A stretch of DNA of 64,000 bases from Plutella xylostella (GCF_932276165.1 NC_063993.1:9434001-9498000); one strand, 5' to 3'. Shown: positions 1 to 10,671, counted from the stretch's first letter. Numbers and translations: made by a program. Notes: generated by a model not told the origin, from the sequence alone.

Positions 1-1682
1 CTAAAACACTTCACAAGAATACACTCTTTCCTTTATATTGAAAAGGAATCAGTGATTCTATGAAATACTTAACCATATTTTCTCTCTCATACACCTGATG
101 GAAAATTGTTTCAGTTATTTGTAGCGGAAATTTAATCTGGTTCTTAGTTTTGTGTTTATAAAGACGTGGGTCAATTATAATCATAATATTCTAGTTTTAT
201 TAAGAGTTTATAACGGTGCTCATGTTGTTAAGTAGGACTTAAGTTAGTTATGCTTAGGTAGGTTTACTCAAATGAGAAAGTGGACCTACCTATTGAATTA
301 TTTTACTAAAGAAGATTTTTGAAAATAATAATTTTACTCTTTTACTTCTTTAAAAAACCCTGTATAAGCACTGAGCAGTACCCACATCTGTTACCTAGCT
401 AGACATTTAGGATCTCTAAATTCTGCCAGCAACGATTTTAATATAAAACTTTCCTAGAAGCAGAGGGGGAAGTTCTCCTAAGTATTTTATTGCATAAGAG
501 GGGAGGTTTAATTTTTTATTGAACTCCACCGTTCTTGATTGAAATATGTATTAAAATAACTTCAGGTAATAAGCTTAAGTTCTCCAACTATTAGGTCAGT
601 AATTTATAATGTATATTTCAAAAATGCACACAGCTTGAGGCTGAGTTTAATACGAGCTTTAAACGACAAAGCCTTTCTAATTCAAATCCACATTTAATCT
701 ACCGATAATGTTTTTTTAACCACGTTCTACATATTTTATAGGTTTTCTGTATAATCTAGCTCAATAGTTCATGATTAAGCTACTACTATTTAAGTTATAT
801 TAATATATTTTTCGGATCGTCTTTGTTTAACACGGAATCTGTGCCACTGTCGGTAGAATTCAAATAATTTGGCGATTCGGTATGGCCCGTGGGCTCGGCC
901 TTACACAAAAGGGATAAACCATCCGCAGTTTAGTTAAATTTCCCTAAAATTCTTGTAGTCAGCTTAATTTCAGTTCCATAAAGCAACTTACCCAATTTTC
1001 AATTAACACTTTCATTTTGTTAGGTGCCAAGAACGGCACCTACAAAGTAAGAATTCGTAAATTTACTTCTGAATACCAAATTGACTTCACCACGAAGTTT
1101 CCAACAATTTACACTTTGAGACAGGTTCATCAAAGTAAAACAAAAAATGGTCCAAAAACAGGAACAACCTGGGAGTTTCCAAAAGAGTTATATTCCTTTG
1201 AAGGGTTTCCTCTTTTTGAATAACTTTACGCTGAGTTGGTAAAGTTAGATATTGTTGATATCTGCACAGCGTTTTTAAGTTATTAATAAAAGGACTGTGT
1301 GTGCAGCGCAGTGTGTTATCACAGGTCACAGGCAAAGGCAATACGCAGCATTAGCTGAGGTTGTCCTTTATCCACTATTGCGTAAAGCGTATAATTTATT
1401 TTTTCTTTGAAAATGTGTCTATACAATATTTATTTCCTTTGTGGCAATAAAATGTTTTTCTTTCTTACTTTCAGGATTCGAACCCACGACCTAACATTCA
1501 TTATCTAATAAAAATGTAACGTGAACGTCGACCATTGTCTTCTGCAACACCGTATATTATTATACAGGTATTAAATAAGCTTATTAGCTTTTCCGTTTCA
1601 CATAGTTACCTATTTATAAACTTTATTTTATAATGTAATCATAATCAGGCATAGCTCGCTGATAACCGTAAATATGTTTACT
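1..1682. other. AT-rich unassigned sequence
   Basis: I see no gene. Short open frames at 1017-1223 (+) and 1087-1341 (-) overlap on opposite strands and have no recognisable domain. A TTCGAACC word near 1480 looks like a reversed tRNA B box, but no A box pairs with it. Confidence 0.5.
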
Positions 1683-1840
1683 TACCCTTTACGTTATTGA
1701 AAAATCTTTCAAAGACCTTTTCTCTAACAAAAGAATATTGAAAATATTCTCGTTTATTAAAACGTCTGGATTTCCGCACTGGTAACTTGGGACCTCCGGC
1801 TACAAAATAATACCTATTATACATACCCTTTACGTTATTG
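1683..1840. repeat. 124-bp insert between 17-bp direct repeats
   Basis: A 17-bp word (TACCCTTTACGTTATTG) occurs exactly at 1683-1699 and 1824-1840 and flanks a 124-bp segment. The length fits a target-site duplication of a non-LTR retrotransposition event. The insert has no clear poly-A or A/B boxes, so its source is unknown. A minus-strand frame (1678-1863) runs through insert and flanks. A plain local duplication is the alternative. Confidence 0.4.
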
Positions 1841-2152
1841 TTATAACATTTGCATGCTTTCAAATAGATAGGGATTTCAATTTAAAACTGCTTCACTGGC
1901 CTTTGACTATTAGGTAGGTATATATTGGAGCCGTTTGCTGACTTTTACAATGTGATGAATTACCTATTATATTATTATCTGTGGGGGTGTAAAGACCCGC
2001 ACCTGGCTCATTCGAATGAAACGATGGTGCATGTCCCCAAAGTAAAATAAAGGATGAGTCATTATCCGCTACGCCAACACGCCTCTCGCTGGCTACTCTT
2101 TATGCTATCGAACATAGCTAAGTTAGCTATAGCTCCTATATCCTTTTATAGC
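1841..2152. other. unassigned spacer
   Basis: Nothing recognisable. There is a moderately GC-richer patch at 1980-2100 without an open frame. Confidence 0.45.
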
Positions 2153-2242
2153 TACACTCGTTCACACGCAATTAAAAAGTTGCAGTGACATATGCAGCTG
2201 CAATGGCAGGTGGAAAGAACTTTTTCATTGCTCACGAGTATA
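2153..2242. mobile_element. Family A MITE, short copy
   Basis: The right end reads CTTTTTCATTGCTCACGAG, the terminal motif shared by about ten copies in this window (consensus end CACTCGCGAGCAATGAAAAA). The left end is degraded (ACACTCGTTCACACGCAAT). The interior, GCAGTGACATATG to GGCAGGTGGAA, matches the inverted interior of the copy at 62423-62503, so both belong to the same short subfamily. Confidence 0.6.
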
Positions 2243-2820
2243 CTATGAATTTCAAGTTCAATCTGAGTAGAGATAGAAGTCGGATAGAGATAAAACCGAT
2301 TTCATAAGTAAACAGGCTGGCTGACCTTAGGCAACATTCCCGCGCCATGTTAGCACTTCGTGTTGGTCCGGTGTATTTGTTTGCTAATGAACGATGCTAT
2401 GCTATGCTAAATAAATAAAAAAATAAATAAAATAAATAAATGTTTAAGATACGTGGAACGTGATGTTAGAGAGTGGAAGTATGACTCTTATTTCACAGAC
2501 AACAGCTATTCAATATACGTATTTATTTAAATGAAAAATCCTGGGCATTCAGCACCTGATTACTCTTTTCAGGAAATTTACTATAAAAGTAGTTTTGGGG
2601 ACAATACGGAACTATCTAGCTAAATCTAATTTTAAAAAGCGATTCACAAACTACGGTTGAATCCAGGTTATTTAGATCACTTTTTTACAAGTTCCTTAGT
2701 GGGCGAAACCAATACCAAGTAACATTTACGAACTAATTAGCCTCAAATACAACATTTGGAATCCGAAAATCGTTGTAAAACAAGTTTTGCGACGGGGTTT
2801 GTTTAGCAACTTCAGAAGGG
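2243..2820. other. unassigned spacer with (AAAT)n
   Basis: No gene. A simple AAAT-type repeat lies at about 2409-2441. The rest is single-copy in this window by eye. Confidence 0.5.
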
Positions 2821-3687
2821 CTAGTACGGGGCGCGGGTTCCGCTCATCTGGCATAATCTTTATTGACCAAAACTCATTTCGCATAACTCGTATGGTCTAA
2901 ACTTTTTTGGCCGAACCATCACTTTGCCAAGACTTATGTGGCAGGCTCGTTTCGTCTAAAACTCTTTAGGCACAATCTTTAAACACCTAAGTTTCGTTTG
3001 CTCAAATTTATGTTCGTCTATACCTATGTATAATCTTGTTTATCCTAATGTTATCTTAATAAATAATATATTATGTATGTAGTAAATGTACAAATTGTGG
3101 TATTTTTCTCCTGCATCCCGAAAATCACGATATTGTATGATCAAAAAATCGAAAGTTAACGACCAATAAGTATAATTATTACAAACCCCATCAGATCGAA
3201 ACCTGAAAATAGGTGCGACGACGAGCAAAGCGAGGAGGAGCGTGTTAGGTGCACATGTTCATCAAAACCAAAGCGGAGCGTTTTCAAACAGCGGAAACAA
3301 AACAATGCACCAGTTTGCGCTATGTAGGGAGACGCTCCGTCAAAGTTAAAGCCAAACGAATATTATTACTTTGTATAAACCTATGCCATAGCATTATTAG
3401 GCTATTCAAGATTTGGCCATACCATTATTAGGCTAAACAATGTTATGCGAAATAACTTTTTACTAAACGAGATTTATGCCATACGATTTTCGGCGTAACG
3501 AGACTTTGACCAAACGTTACTATGCAATACGAGATTAGGCAAAAAAATCTTATGCCAAAAAAGGTAGAACCACGGGGCGCATTTAAGACGTGACAAGAGT
3601 TTTGCATCGCGCTCACTCACATCGCGCAACCTCAAGAGCGAGTACGACGGAGAACTCTGGTCACGTCTTAATAGCGCCCTGTACTAC
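2821..3687. mobile_element. Family X hairpin MITE, split by the family Y element
   Basis: The left piece (2821-2834) and right piece (3572-3687) join into one fold-back element: CTAGTACGGGGCGC at the left and GCGCCCTGTACTAC at the right are near-complementary ends. The interior has GACGTGAC and its inverse GTCACGTC around CGCGCTCACTCACATCGCGC. Sister copies lie at 41889-42013 and 52831-52948. This copy is interrupted by the element at 2835-3571, so it is the older insertion. Confidence 0.7.
2835..3571 (+). mobile_element. Family Y element, copy 1: degenerate 15-mer arrays around a core
   Basis: This 737-bp element is flanked by an exact 9-bp direct repeat ACGGGGCGC (2826-2834 and 3572-3580). 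Its ends are GGGTTCC and GGTAGAACC, which gives a very short imperfect inverted repeat (GGTTC). About 12 degenerate units of 13-16 bp, roughly ACGAGATTTTGGCCAA, fill each side (2840-3030 and 3380-3560) around a non-repetitive core. The core has a short AT-rich part and a GC-richer part (GCGACGACGAGCAAAGCGAG). No transposase frame is visible, so it is presumably non-autonomous. A 9-bp duplication would suit a Mutator-like element, but that is inference. Copy 2 lies inverted at 9311-10083. Confidence 0.7.
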
Positions 3688-3982
3688 AGGGACAGTAAAC
3701 CACCCCATTAAACGTCTAATATCTTCGTCAGTTGACTATACAATCTGACCATGAGTGGTTTCACAGTGATCGAACATGCGGAGTGAGCTAGCAGTTCCGA
3801 TCACAGCCGACTTCCGACTGCAGTTACAAAGCAAATTAAACCAAACAATTGAATTACTGAGCTTTAGTTTTGATTGCATCTGCCAGCTTGTTTGTTTGAT
3901 GAGTGAGTTAATCGTCTTTTGAATTGCAGAAAGAGAAATGTACTCGTCTTGAATTTATTTTGTGGTTTGAATTTGAAATTAC
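3688..3982. other. unassigned spacer
   Basis: No gene or repeat recognised. Confidence 0.45.
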
Positions 3983-4531
3983 TATACGATCAATAAAAAA
4001 GTTCCACTTACAAAATGACAACACCAATTTTTTATACTTTTAATTTAGAATTTGATAAAAACATTTTCGTTTTTAGTTGGTAATATCGGAGCGGTGGTAG
4101 CTCAGTCGGGTAAGCGCCCGCTTCTCACGCCAGAGATGCGGGTTCGAATCCCGGCGCTGACATGTACCAATGAGTTCTTTTCTGAATTTAAGTACAATGT
4201 ATACCATCGCTCTTACGGTGAAGGAAAACATCGTGAGGAAACCTGCATATCTAGATTTAGCACATCTAGATATGTGAACCCACCAACCCGCAGTGGACCA
4301 GCGTGGTGGGCAATGGTCCAAGCTTAGGAAGGCAGTTTAGACCTTGGGGATATGCACAAAGGTTCCATTCGAGAGAGCCAGGTGCAGGTACTGACACCCC
4401 CACAGAGAATAGAATAGAATAGAATAGTTGGTAATATCCTGATGCGCTATGAAACGTAATGTACCTAGTTCAGTATTGCTGACGGCTTCATTAAGCTAGT
4501 CTTTGCTACTTTTTCATTGCTCGCGAGTGTA
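3983..4531 (-). mobile_element. Family A MITE interrupted by a SINE
   Basis: The right end is TTTTTCATTGCTCGCGAGTGTA (family A terminus). The left end is degraded (ATACGATCAATAAAAAAGTTCC). The interior GTTTTTAGTTGGTAATAT, CTGATGCGCT and ATTAAGCTAGTCTTT matches the uninterrupted copy at 28554-28764 in order and orientation. The SINE at 4088-4425 lies inside and splits the AGTTGGTAATATC segment, which is duplicated. Confidence 0.75.
4088..4425 (+). mobile_element. tRNA-derived SINE, full length with TSD
   Basis: A pol III SINE. The head is tRNA-like, with an A box TAGCTCAGTCGG (4098-4109) and a B box GGTTCGAATCC (4141-4151). A body follows with TTACGGTGAAGGAAAACATCG and the word CCACCAACCCGCAGTGG near 4282, and it ends in an (AGAAT)n tail. 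A 13-bp target duplication AGTTGGTAATATC flanks it at 4075-4087 and 4426-4438. The body type is widespread in Lepidoptera. Mobilisation would need a partner LINE. Open frames across it are chance. Confidence 0.88.
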
Positions 4532-5216
4532 GGTTAGGATAATTTGAAAATTTTAATAAGATTATTGATCTGGGGTCTAATGATTTATCTATAATTTCTG
4601 TATTTTCACTCAGTTGAAGTTCGGACAAAATGTAGCCAACTGGTTAATTTATGAAATGATACATCACGAGAACCCACATATCCACCAAAATTGGGTGAGT
4701 TAATCAAACAGCTCATACAGAATATGGACAGTAGATATATTCAGGTACCTATACTTCTATACTTGTGGAGGTAAAGGTACGCTGATGAAACAATATTTGC
4801 CTTATCTCAGTTATACATACAACATGAGGAGAGAGTATGTTCTGCAGAAATCTCTAAGGTTACCCCTTTGTTTGTGCAATGTATTACTACAGGGACCCGA
4901 GTGTAAGTTTGTTTGTTATTTTATAATTTATTTGCGCTCCCTGCCCTCTGTTGGCAGGTCGCTATATTGTGCGCCGTCATTGTTCATTTTGTTGTTTATT
5001 ATGAAAAGTTTAATTTTTCTTATTGAATTATTAAATTTTAGTTACTTCTGTATGTTTTTAATTGTGAAATTGTGTTTTCGTGTATCTTACTGAATGAGTG
5101 GATATTTTGAAAGAAAGATATGGGATACGAAACTAAAACTTTTCGTCGATATAATACAAGCAGCTGAAGGAAGCTTATACATAGCAATTTTCGCATTTTG
5201 CACATGCAAAATTTTA
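4532..5216. other. AT-rich unassigned sequence
   Basis: No gene. A 102-codon open frame (4785-5093, +) is AT-rich, has no domain I recognise and is most likely chance. Confidence 0.5.
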
Positions 5217-5343
5217 TCTCTCTTATTCATAGAAAAGTTAGAGGACGTTTAAGCTATTGACCTGTTTTGTCCCTCTCTGTCAAAAGGACAAAACAGTTTA
5301 ATAGCTAAAATATCCTGTAACTTTTCTATGGATTAGGGGGTAG
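5217..5343. mobile_element. Family C fold-back MITE, diverged copy
   Basis: Left arm TCTTATTCATAGAAAAGTTA and right arm TAACTTTTCTATGGATTAGG are inverted, with GTTTTGTCCCTCTCTGTC facing GGACAAAAC near the centre. It has the same architecture as 13359-13505 and 31379-31525 but is more diverged and shows no clean target duplication. Confidence 0.65.
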
Positions 5344-5618
5344 ATATCTTTACATCTATTCCCTTGCCAAATACTCAGAAACCGACAATTACTTCATTGG
5401 CGGTTCGTTAAATTTGGTTTTCACAAGGTACAAAATTCTACGCATATTAATGCAGTGTACCACCTAGTAATCCAAGAAAATTTATAAGTTTCATAACGAA
5501 TGAATGTACTACATACATATTTGTATCAATAAGGCCGCGACAGGAAGCGAGGTAGTCCAGGAGCTGAGACACTCTCCTCCGAGACTCTCGACAGCCGCGG
5601 CTCCTGCACTAACAACCT

Positions 5619-5690
5619 AAAGGTAAGCGGCCACCTTTAGACATCGTACGCAACGGACGCATCGCATTCAGTATTCTTAGATTTGTACAC
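5619..5690 (-). mobile_element. Family E MITE fragment
   Basis: AAGGTAAGCGGCCACCTTT followed by GACATCGTACGC and ATTCAGTATTCTT matches, in reverse, the right half of the element at 30797-30949. Only one end is present. Confidence 0.5.
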
Positions 5691-6604
5691 GTGGTCCTCA
5701 GTCATAGAGTAAATAATACTAGTGCGTGCCGCCGCTATGGCTGAGTCCGCTACTGAAGTTCGAAAAACGAAAATGTGAATAACTAGTAGCGTGGAGGCAA
5801 GTTCGCGAGTAGCTTGTAAACTTGCCGACTTGAAGCTAGTTAACTAGCCCAGTCCCATCGAGGTTTTAAAGCAGCTGATGCACCAACAAAAGACATGCGT
5901 AACTTTATCACTATTATTATTCATACTTATACTTATTTATTCGCAAATGTATATACCACGTAAAAAAACTTTGAAAAACCATAACTCCTACTGTATTTTT
6001 TTCCGTTCAGTTGAAGGTGTTCGTATTCGCGTCTGTATCTCTTTGAACACAGTGTGACATCGCCCTTATCACAAGACATGCCGGGTTGTTACCCGCACAC
6101 CTCAAGCCGCTTGTTGCAGCAAATGGCATAAAGGTGCTTTCCACGGCGCTTGACCTATGTATGTTGTGTGTCTCTTTGTGCAGTAACGATGTACTTTACT
6201 CCTTAGTACATTTTGGGGGTACTTGTGAAAAATGAAATTGCTCATTTCTAAGTAAAGAAATAATATTGTGATTATTGAAAATACCTGATAATTAAAAGGG
6301 CGTTCAGAATTAAGAATCCCAACCTGCCCAAAATCCTTCTGTATAAAATATGTTATGAGCGCTGTGAAAGTTTCAGTTTATTACAGAGAAGGGGGTAGAT
6401 ACTTACGCAAAGTATCCATAAAGCTTGTACAAAAACAATAAGGCTAAAGGCTCTAAAAAGCGACCGCGCTCCACAACAAAAGGGTTGAGCTATAATAACG
6501 AAACTAAGTTTAGTTCGTAACAGAAAAGTTAGTATCGCAAACTCGCATTATCACTGGTTTTTAAGTAAACAGTAACCGTTAGGTGCCGAGTACTCCGGCT
6601 ACAG
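5691..6604. other. unassigned sequence
   Basis: No gene or clear repeat. The patch at 5525-5660 just to the left is GC-richer. Several short CG-containing stretches are present, but there is no open frame worth naming. Confidence 0.45.
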
Positions 6605-6722
6605 GGGGGTCACTCTACATCACGGAAACCTAAGATTTGGTAAGCTCCTGCGCTAACCACGACTCTATGTCGTTGCATTAAACGTACTGATTGCACGACA
6701 GCTGCAGTTCGTTTGTTTTGGT
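6605..6722. mobile_element. Family B MITE copy
   Basis: GGGGGGTCACTCTACATCACGG begins a copy of family B. CCACGACTCTATGTCGTTG, TTAAACGTACTGATTGCACGACAGCT and TTCGTTTGTTTT follow, the order seen in the copies at 50953-51067 and 7474-7611. Family B has ends like GGGGTCACTCTAT and GACGAAAAAC and interior words GTCGTGCAAT and TAATACAACGAGATAGAG. Confidence 0.6.
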
Positions 6723-7096
6723 CAAGCTAGACTAACCTGCCAGAACTTTATGGTTCGGGAGCTCGTTACTTAAATCTTATCAGATTTTTGCGCGAATTAT
6801 ACCAACTGCTATTTCATATTTAGATTATGAAAGTGAAAGGCAGCCAACAAGGTAGACATTTAGAGGGTAATATAGAATAGTCTCTAATAAGATTTGTGCT
6901 ATCGTAGGCTGGATTTCTGCTTAGTCGTTATATTTGTAATTTTTTTTGTTGTGTAAAACCATAACAATGCAAATTTTTTACACCTGAGTTATTTAGAATT
7001 ATAGACCTGTGACAGACAGGTAACAGTTAATCAATGGCATAAACAAAATAAACCTTCCTAACACACACCACATATCCTTGAGTACTAAAATCATAA

Positions 7097-7345
7097 TCAA
7101 CCGAAGCCATGAACAGCAAATGTGACGCCATTGCTTGAACCAATACCTTGATAAAGAGTTTCGTACATCTTCCGCGTCGCACGTTTATCTATACGACGCA
7201 TAAAACATTTTACACCTTGGCAAGTGAGCGTCAAAATTCTCGTATAAAATTGTTGGCGTGGCTCCCAGACTGTCGAGTAATGGCGGCGCATCAACCCAGC
7301 CGTAACAGTAACATATCCAACGATAGCCGCCGTGTAATGGCACAT
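7097..7345 (-). other. 82-codon open frame of unknown origin
   Basis: The frame is GC-richer than its surroundings and reads through basic and polar residues, including MRRIDKRATRKMYETLYQG. I do not recognise a family. The opposite strand is open as well (7148-7372), which weakens a coding reading. It could be an exon fragment, a transposon relic or chance. Confidence 0.15.
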
Positions 7346-7473
7346 TATATTTTATGCTTAATTGAAACTTAGCTTGAGTCTTAGTTGCGATAATTTGGAA
7401 ATTGGAGAAGCTGTTTGAGTGACTTATTATCGTAATTATCGTTGAAGAAGATTGGGACTGTGTTCTGTATTCA

Positions 7474-7611
7474 GGAGGGTTACTCTATACTGACGAAAAA
7501 CTAACGAACGGTAGTCTGTAACTGTCGTGCAATGGGCACGTTTAATATAACGAGGTAGAGCCGTGGCTCGCTCAGCATTTCGAAATTTCCGAAACTTCGT
7601 TTTTTGTCATA
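7474..7611 (+). mobile_element. Family B MITE copy
   Basis: GGAGGGTTACTCTATACTGACGAAAAAC-like left end, interior CTGTCGTGCAAT, GCACGTTTAATA and TAACGAGGTAGAGCCGTGG, and right side GAAACTTCGTTTTTTGTCAT. The right terminal GAGTGACCCC is missing, so the copy is slightly truncated. Confidence 0.65.
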
Positions 7612-7659
7612 AGCATCTACTCTCTTCGAAGGACGTATCAAATGAAGCTTATAAATTCA

Positions 7660-7772
7660 ACGCACCCTGGGCCATCAGAGAGACGCTAATCTGACTGACC
7701 GATCCTTTCACCACGCCAGTCCAGCTCTGGCTTCAGGGTGTTAGTCACTGACACGCTAAGAAGAAGAAGACT
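7660..7772 (+). mobile_element. possible LINE 3' end with (AAG)n tail
   Basis: The stretch ends GTTAGTCACTGACACGCTAAG followed by AAGAAGAAG, a form I associate with 3' ends of lepidopteran LINEs. There is no open frame and no target duplication was found, so this is tentative. Confidence 0.3.
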
Positions 7773-7805
7773 ACAAGTTTCCCTGAACAGACCTAGTACG
7801 GAATT

Positions 7806-7912
7806 TGTTATTTTTGAAAACTAAAAAAGTTTACATTTTCTCCTTTCCTCCTTCATGATAGTTTCCGCAAGAAGCGCCACTTAGTATGCGAGAAAACGTA
7901 AACTTTTATAAA
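7806..7912 (-). mobile_element. Family P fold-back element, copy 1
   Basis: Left arm AAAAGTTTACATTTTCTCC and right arm GAGAAAACGTAAACTTTTAT are inverted. Near the right arm, GCGCCACTTAGTATGCGAG matches, in reverse, GCATACAAAGTGGCGCC near 57052 in the second copy. It abuts an A18 run at 7909-7926. Confidence 0.55.
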
Positions 7913-7926
7913 AAAAAAAAAAAAAA

Positions 7927-8093
7927 CACGCACTCACGCCTTGTACTAATGTACTCCCTTGCGGGGTAGGCAGAGGTGCATTGCTGCACCCACTTTTCGC
8001 CAGAGTGTTATGTTAGTCCCAATGTAATAGGGGGCGGGCCTATTGCCATTTTACGGGCACATCCAAGACCCGAGAACAAATATCTGTGTTTAA
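7927..8093 (-). mobile_element. SINE copy, 5'-truncated, reversed
   Basis: The complement of this stretch matches 49810-49977: GATATTTGTTCTCGGGTCTTGG, ATGGCAATAGGCCCGCC, GGCGAAAAGTGGGTGCAGCA and GTGAGTGCGTG in the same order. Similarity stops at 8093, before the tRNA-like head, so only the body is present. This fits 5' truncation during reverse transcription. Confidence 0.75.
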
Positions 8094-9310
8094 GGGTCTG
8101 CAATAGGGAATCGAGGGTTGGCATTGTCATAGAATTATATAGTAAATGATGCTCTACAGTCTTGAAAAAAATCACACAGGTAGCCGAAGAGTCTAGCTAG
8201 GTGCTGAATCATTCGAATTTAAGTAAATTCTTATGGATAACTGTAAATTAATTTCGAAAAACCAGTAAATCACACTCCCGTATTGTAACAACTGTGTCGT
8301 AATTATCAAGAATTTTCATATGATTCTTATCAAATTATAAAGATAAATGCTTGGACTAGGCGCTAAATACCTTGTTTTTAAATAAACACACACCTATTTT
8401 GTGTAAATTAATAACAAACTTGGGCAATTTTTTTCCCTCAAATCTTCATACAAATATCTATGGCGGCTTTCTGTGTTATAAAATCATAAACACAAGCGAC
8501 GTTTGACTCAGTCGGCCGCTGGCCTCCAAAGAAGGGTCACGTCGGTTTAGGCAGCACTGACAGCTCGCGATCTTTTCGTGTACAGATACAAAATCACTGC
8601 ACATTGGTTGTCATTGCACTTTTTCAACTTTTATGACACCAACATAATTTGATTTGAAATTGAGGAAGCATAATTCTTACACTATATTCAATACATTAAA
8701 TTAAATTAGATAGTGGGCAATGTTCTCGCGTGACATTACAGTCTCGTAAAGGTCCGATGAGGAGCAGGAATATAGCGAATTGATCTAAGTGATGACAATA
8801 CGTAGGAACATTAGGTTAGGATTCATCAAAAACACAGTCTCATGGTACTGGTTGAGGAATGGTCTCGTGAGGATCTGATGAGGGCAGTAACAAGGTGGTG
8901 ACTGAATTTTATTTCAAAGATGTTAATAGCTAAAAGCATCGAGTTTGGGCTATTAAGTATGTTTTTCAGAGAGACAGAAAGATATTTTAGGTTTCCTCTG
9001 GATTAGTTAGGTTTACTGGGTTTACTAAATTCATTCGTAACGTAAAATTGATAATGACGAAATTTCTTCTATAGACAGTAGTTACTAAAAAAACCAACGA
9101 TAGATGGCGTTATTTGCAGAAGTACCTATCTAGTCACCATGTCACGGGGTGACTTCGGTTGGTAACTCAGAAAAAATACTATATGTTATTGCATCAATAA
9201 TAAAAAAATCAAGAAATTATTCAAAGTTTCCATCCTCGCACACAAATCACAAACTCATGCCCTGTTCTAGGAGCAGGGTCTACCCTAGTGCATTTTCATG
9301 ACCACTTTTC
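8094..9310. other. unassigned sequence
   Basis: No gene. Two weakly similar pieces (8742-8766 and 8862-8890, GTCTCGT..GATGAGG..GCAG) suggest a diverged local duplication. Nothing else is recognised. Confidence 0.45.
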
Positions 9311-10083
9311 GGTTCTACCTTTTTTGGCCCAAGATTTATTTGCCTAATCTCGTATTGCATAGTAACGTTTGGTCAAAGTCTCGTTTCGCCGAAAATCGTA
9401 TGGCATAAATCTCGATTAGTAAAAAGTTATTTTGCATTATCTTGTTTAGCCTAATAATGGTATGGCCAAATCTTGAATAGCCTAATAATAGGTTTATACA
9501 AAGTAATAATATTTGTTTGGCTTTAACTTTGACGGAGCGTCTGTCTATAGCGCAAACTGGTGCCTTGTATTGTTTCCGCTGTTTGGAAAACGCTCCGCTC
9601 CGCTTCGCTGCGCTCCGCTTTGGTTTTGATGAACATGTGCACCTAACACGCCCCTCCTCGCTTTGCTCGTCGTCGCACCTATCTTTAGGTTTCGATCTCA
9701 TGGGGTTTGTAATAATTATTGTATGTGTATTATAAATGTATGTTGTATTGCTCGTTAACTTTCGATTTTTTAATCATTCAATATCGTGATTTTCGGGATG
9801 TATGAGAAAAAATACCACAATTTGTACATTTACTACATACTTAATATATTATTTATTAAGATAACATTAGGAGAAACAAGATTATACATAGGTATAGACG
9901 AACATACATTTGAGCAAACGAAACTTAGGTGTTTAAAGATTGTGCCTAAAGAGTTTTAGACGAAACGAGCCTTATGCCACATAATTCTTGGCAAAGTGAT
10001 GGTTCGGCCAAAAAAGTTTAGACCATACGAGTTATGCGAAATGAGTTTTGGTCAATAAAGATTATGCGAGATGAGGGGAACCG
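9311..10083 (-). mobile_element. Family Y element, copy 2 (inverted)
   Basis: This is the inverted counterpart of 2835-3571. It is flanked by an exact 9-bp repeat CCACTTTTC (9302-9310 and 10084-10092), a different word from copy 1, which shows independent insertion. The element ends are GGTTCTACC and GGGGAACC. Degenerate ~15-bp units fill both flanks (TTTGGTCAAAGTCTCGTTTCG and similar). The core includes a GC-richer GAGCGCAGCGAAGCGGAG-type stretch, longer than in copy 1. A 121-codon minus-strand frame (9336-9701) crosses array and core; copy 1 does not preserve it, so it is probably not functional. Confidence 0.72.
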
Positions 10084-10319
10084 CCACTTTTCACTTGCGT
10101 CCCACCGGTTTCGGTGCTCAGCGGAATAGCACCATTAACCATTATTATTCTGAGATATCATCATTTCTTATTCTGAGTTACCCAACATAAAAACACGTCA
10201 TCTATTGAAATCATTTTTTAATTAGGATTTGTCTATGGTGTGGTCCCCAAATTTAAGGGTAAAAGCAAAATAATTATATTTTAACCTTTTTTTATACCTA
10301 TTATATTAAAAGACCAATT
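10084..10319. other. unassigned spacer
   Basis: No gene or repeat recognised. Confidence 0.4.
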
Positions 10320-10575
10320 CAACGATACCCTACCTACACCATCAAAATAACCGGAAAAAATATCAGCCCCAATTTACTTGTATGGGAGAGGGAGTAGTTA
10401 CCCCAATATTTTTTTGGGGTAGTCCCCATATCTATGCGAAATATCAGCTTGATATCTTTACCCGTTTCTGAGAAAAAGGGCGGTGACAGACAGTCAGTCA
10501 GACAGACGGACAACAAAGAGATCTTATAACGGTTGCTTTTTTTCCTTTTGAGGTACGAAACCCTAAAAATAAGAA
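10320..10575 (-). mobile_element. common lepidopteran interspersed repeat, reversed
   Basis: Read on the minus strand it contains TTTTTAGGGTTTCGTACCTC, AAAGGAAAAAAAGCAACC and GTTGTCCGTCTGTCTGACTG. From memory this matches a very common lepidopteran repeat (TAGGGTTCCGTACCTCAAAAGG type). The class is uncertain. The overlapping 127-codon frame is a shadow of it. Confidence 0.6.
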
Positions 10576-10671
10576 AAAATATTATTCTGCTACCAAAAAA
10601 TATACTTACAAACATACAATCGAAAAATATTACCCTCCTCCTTCGGCAGTCGGGTAAAAACAAGTGAGACA

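Noticed and set aside
1474..1545. reversed tRNA gene or SINE around GGATTCGAACCCACGACCT
   Set aside because: A B box alone is present; no A box at the right distance and no cloverleaf.
4088..4162. functional tRNA gene
   Set aside because: A and B boxes fit, but the sequence runs into a SINE body with a target duplication; the arms do not close into a tRNA.
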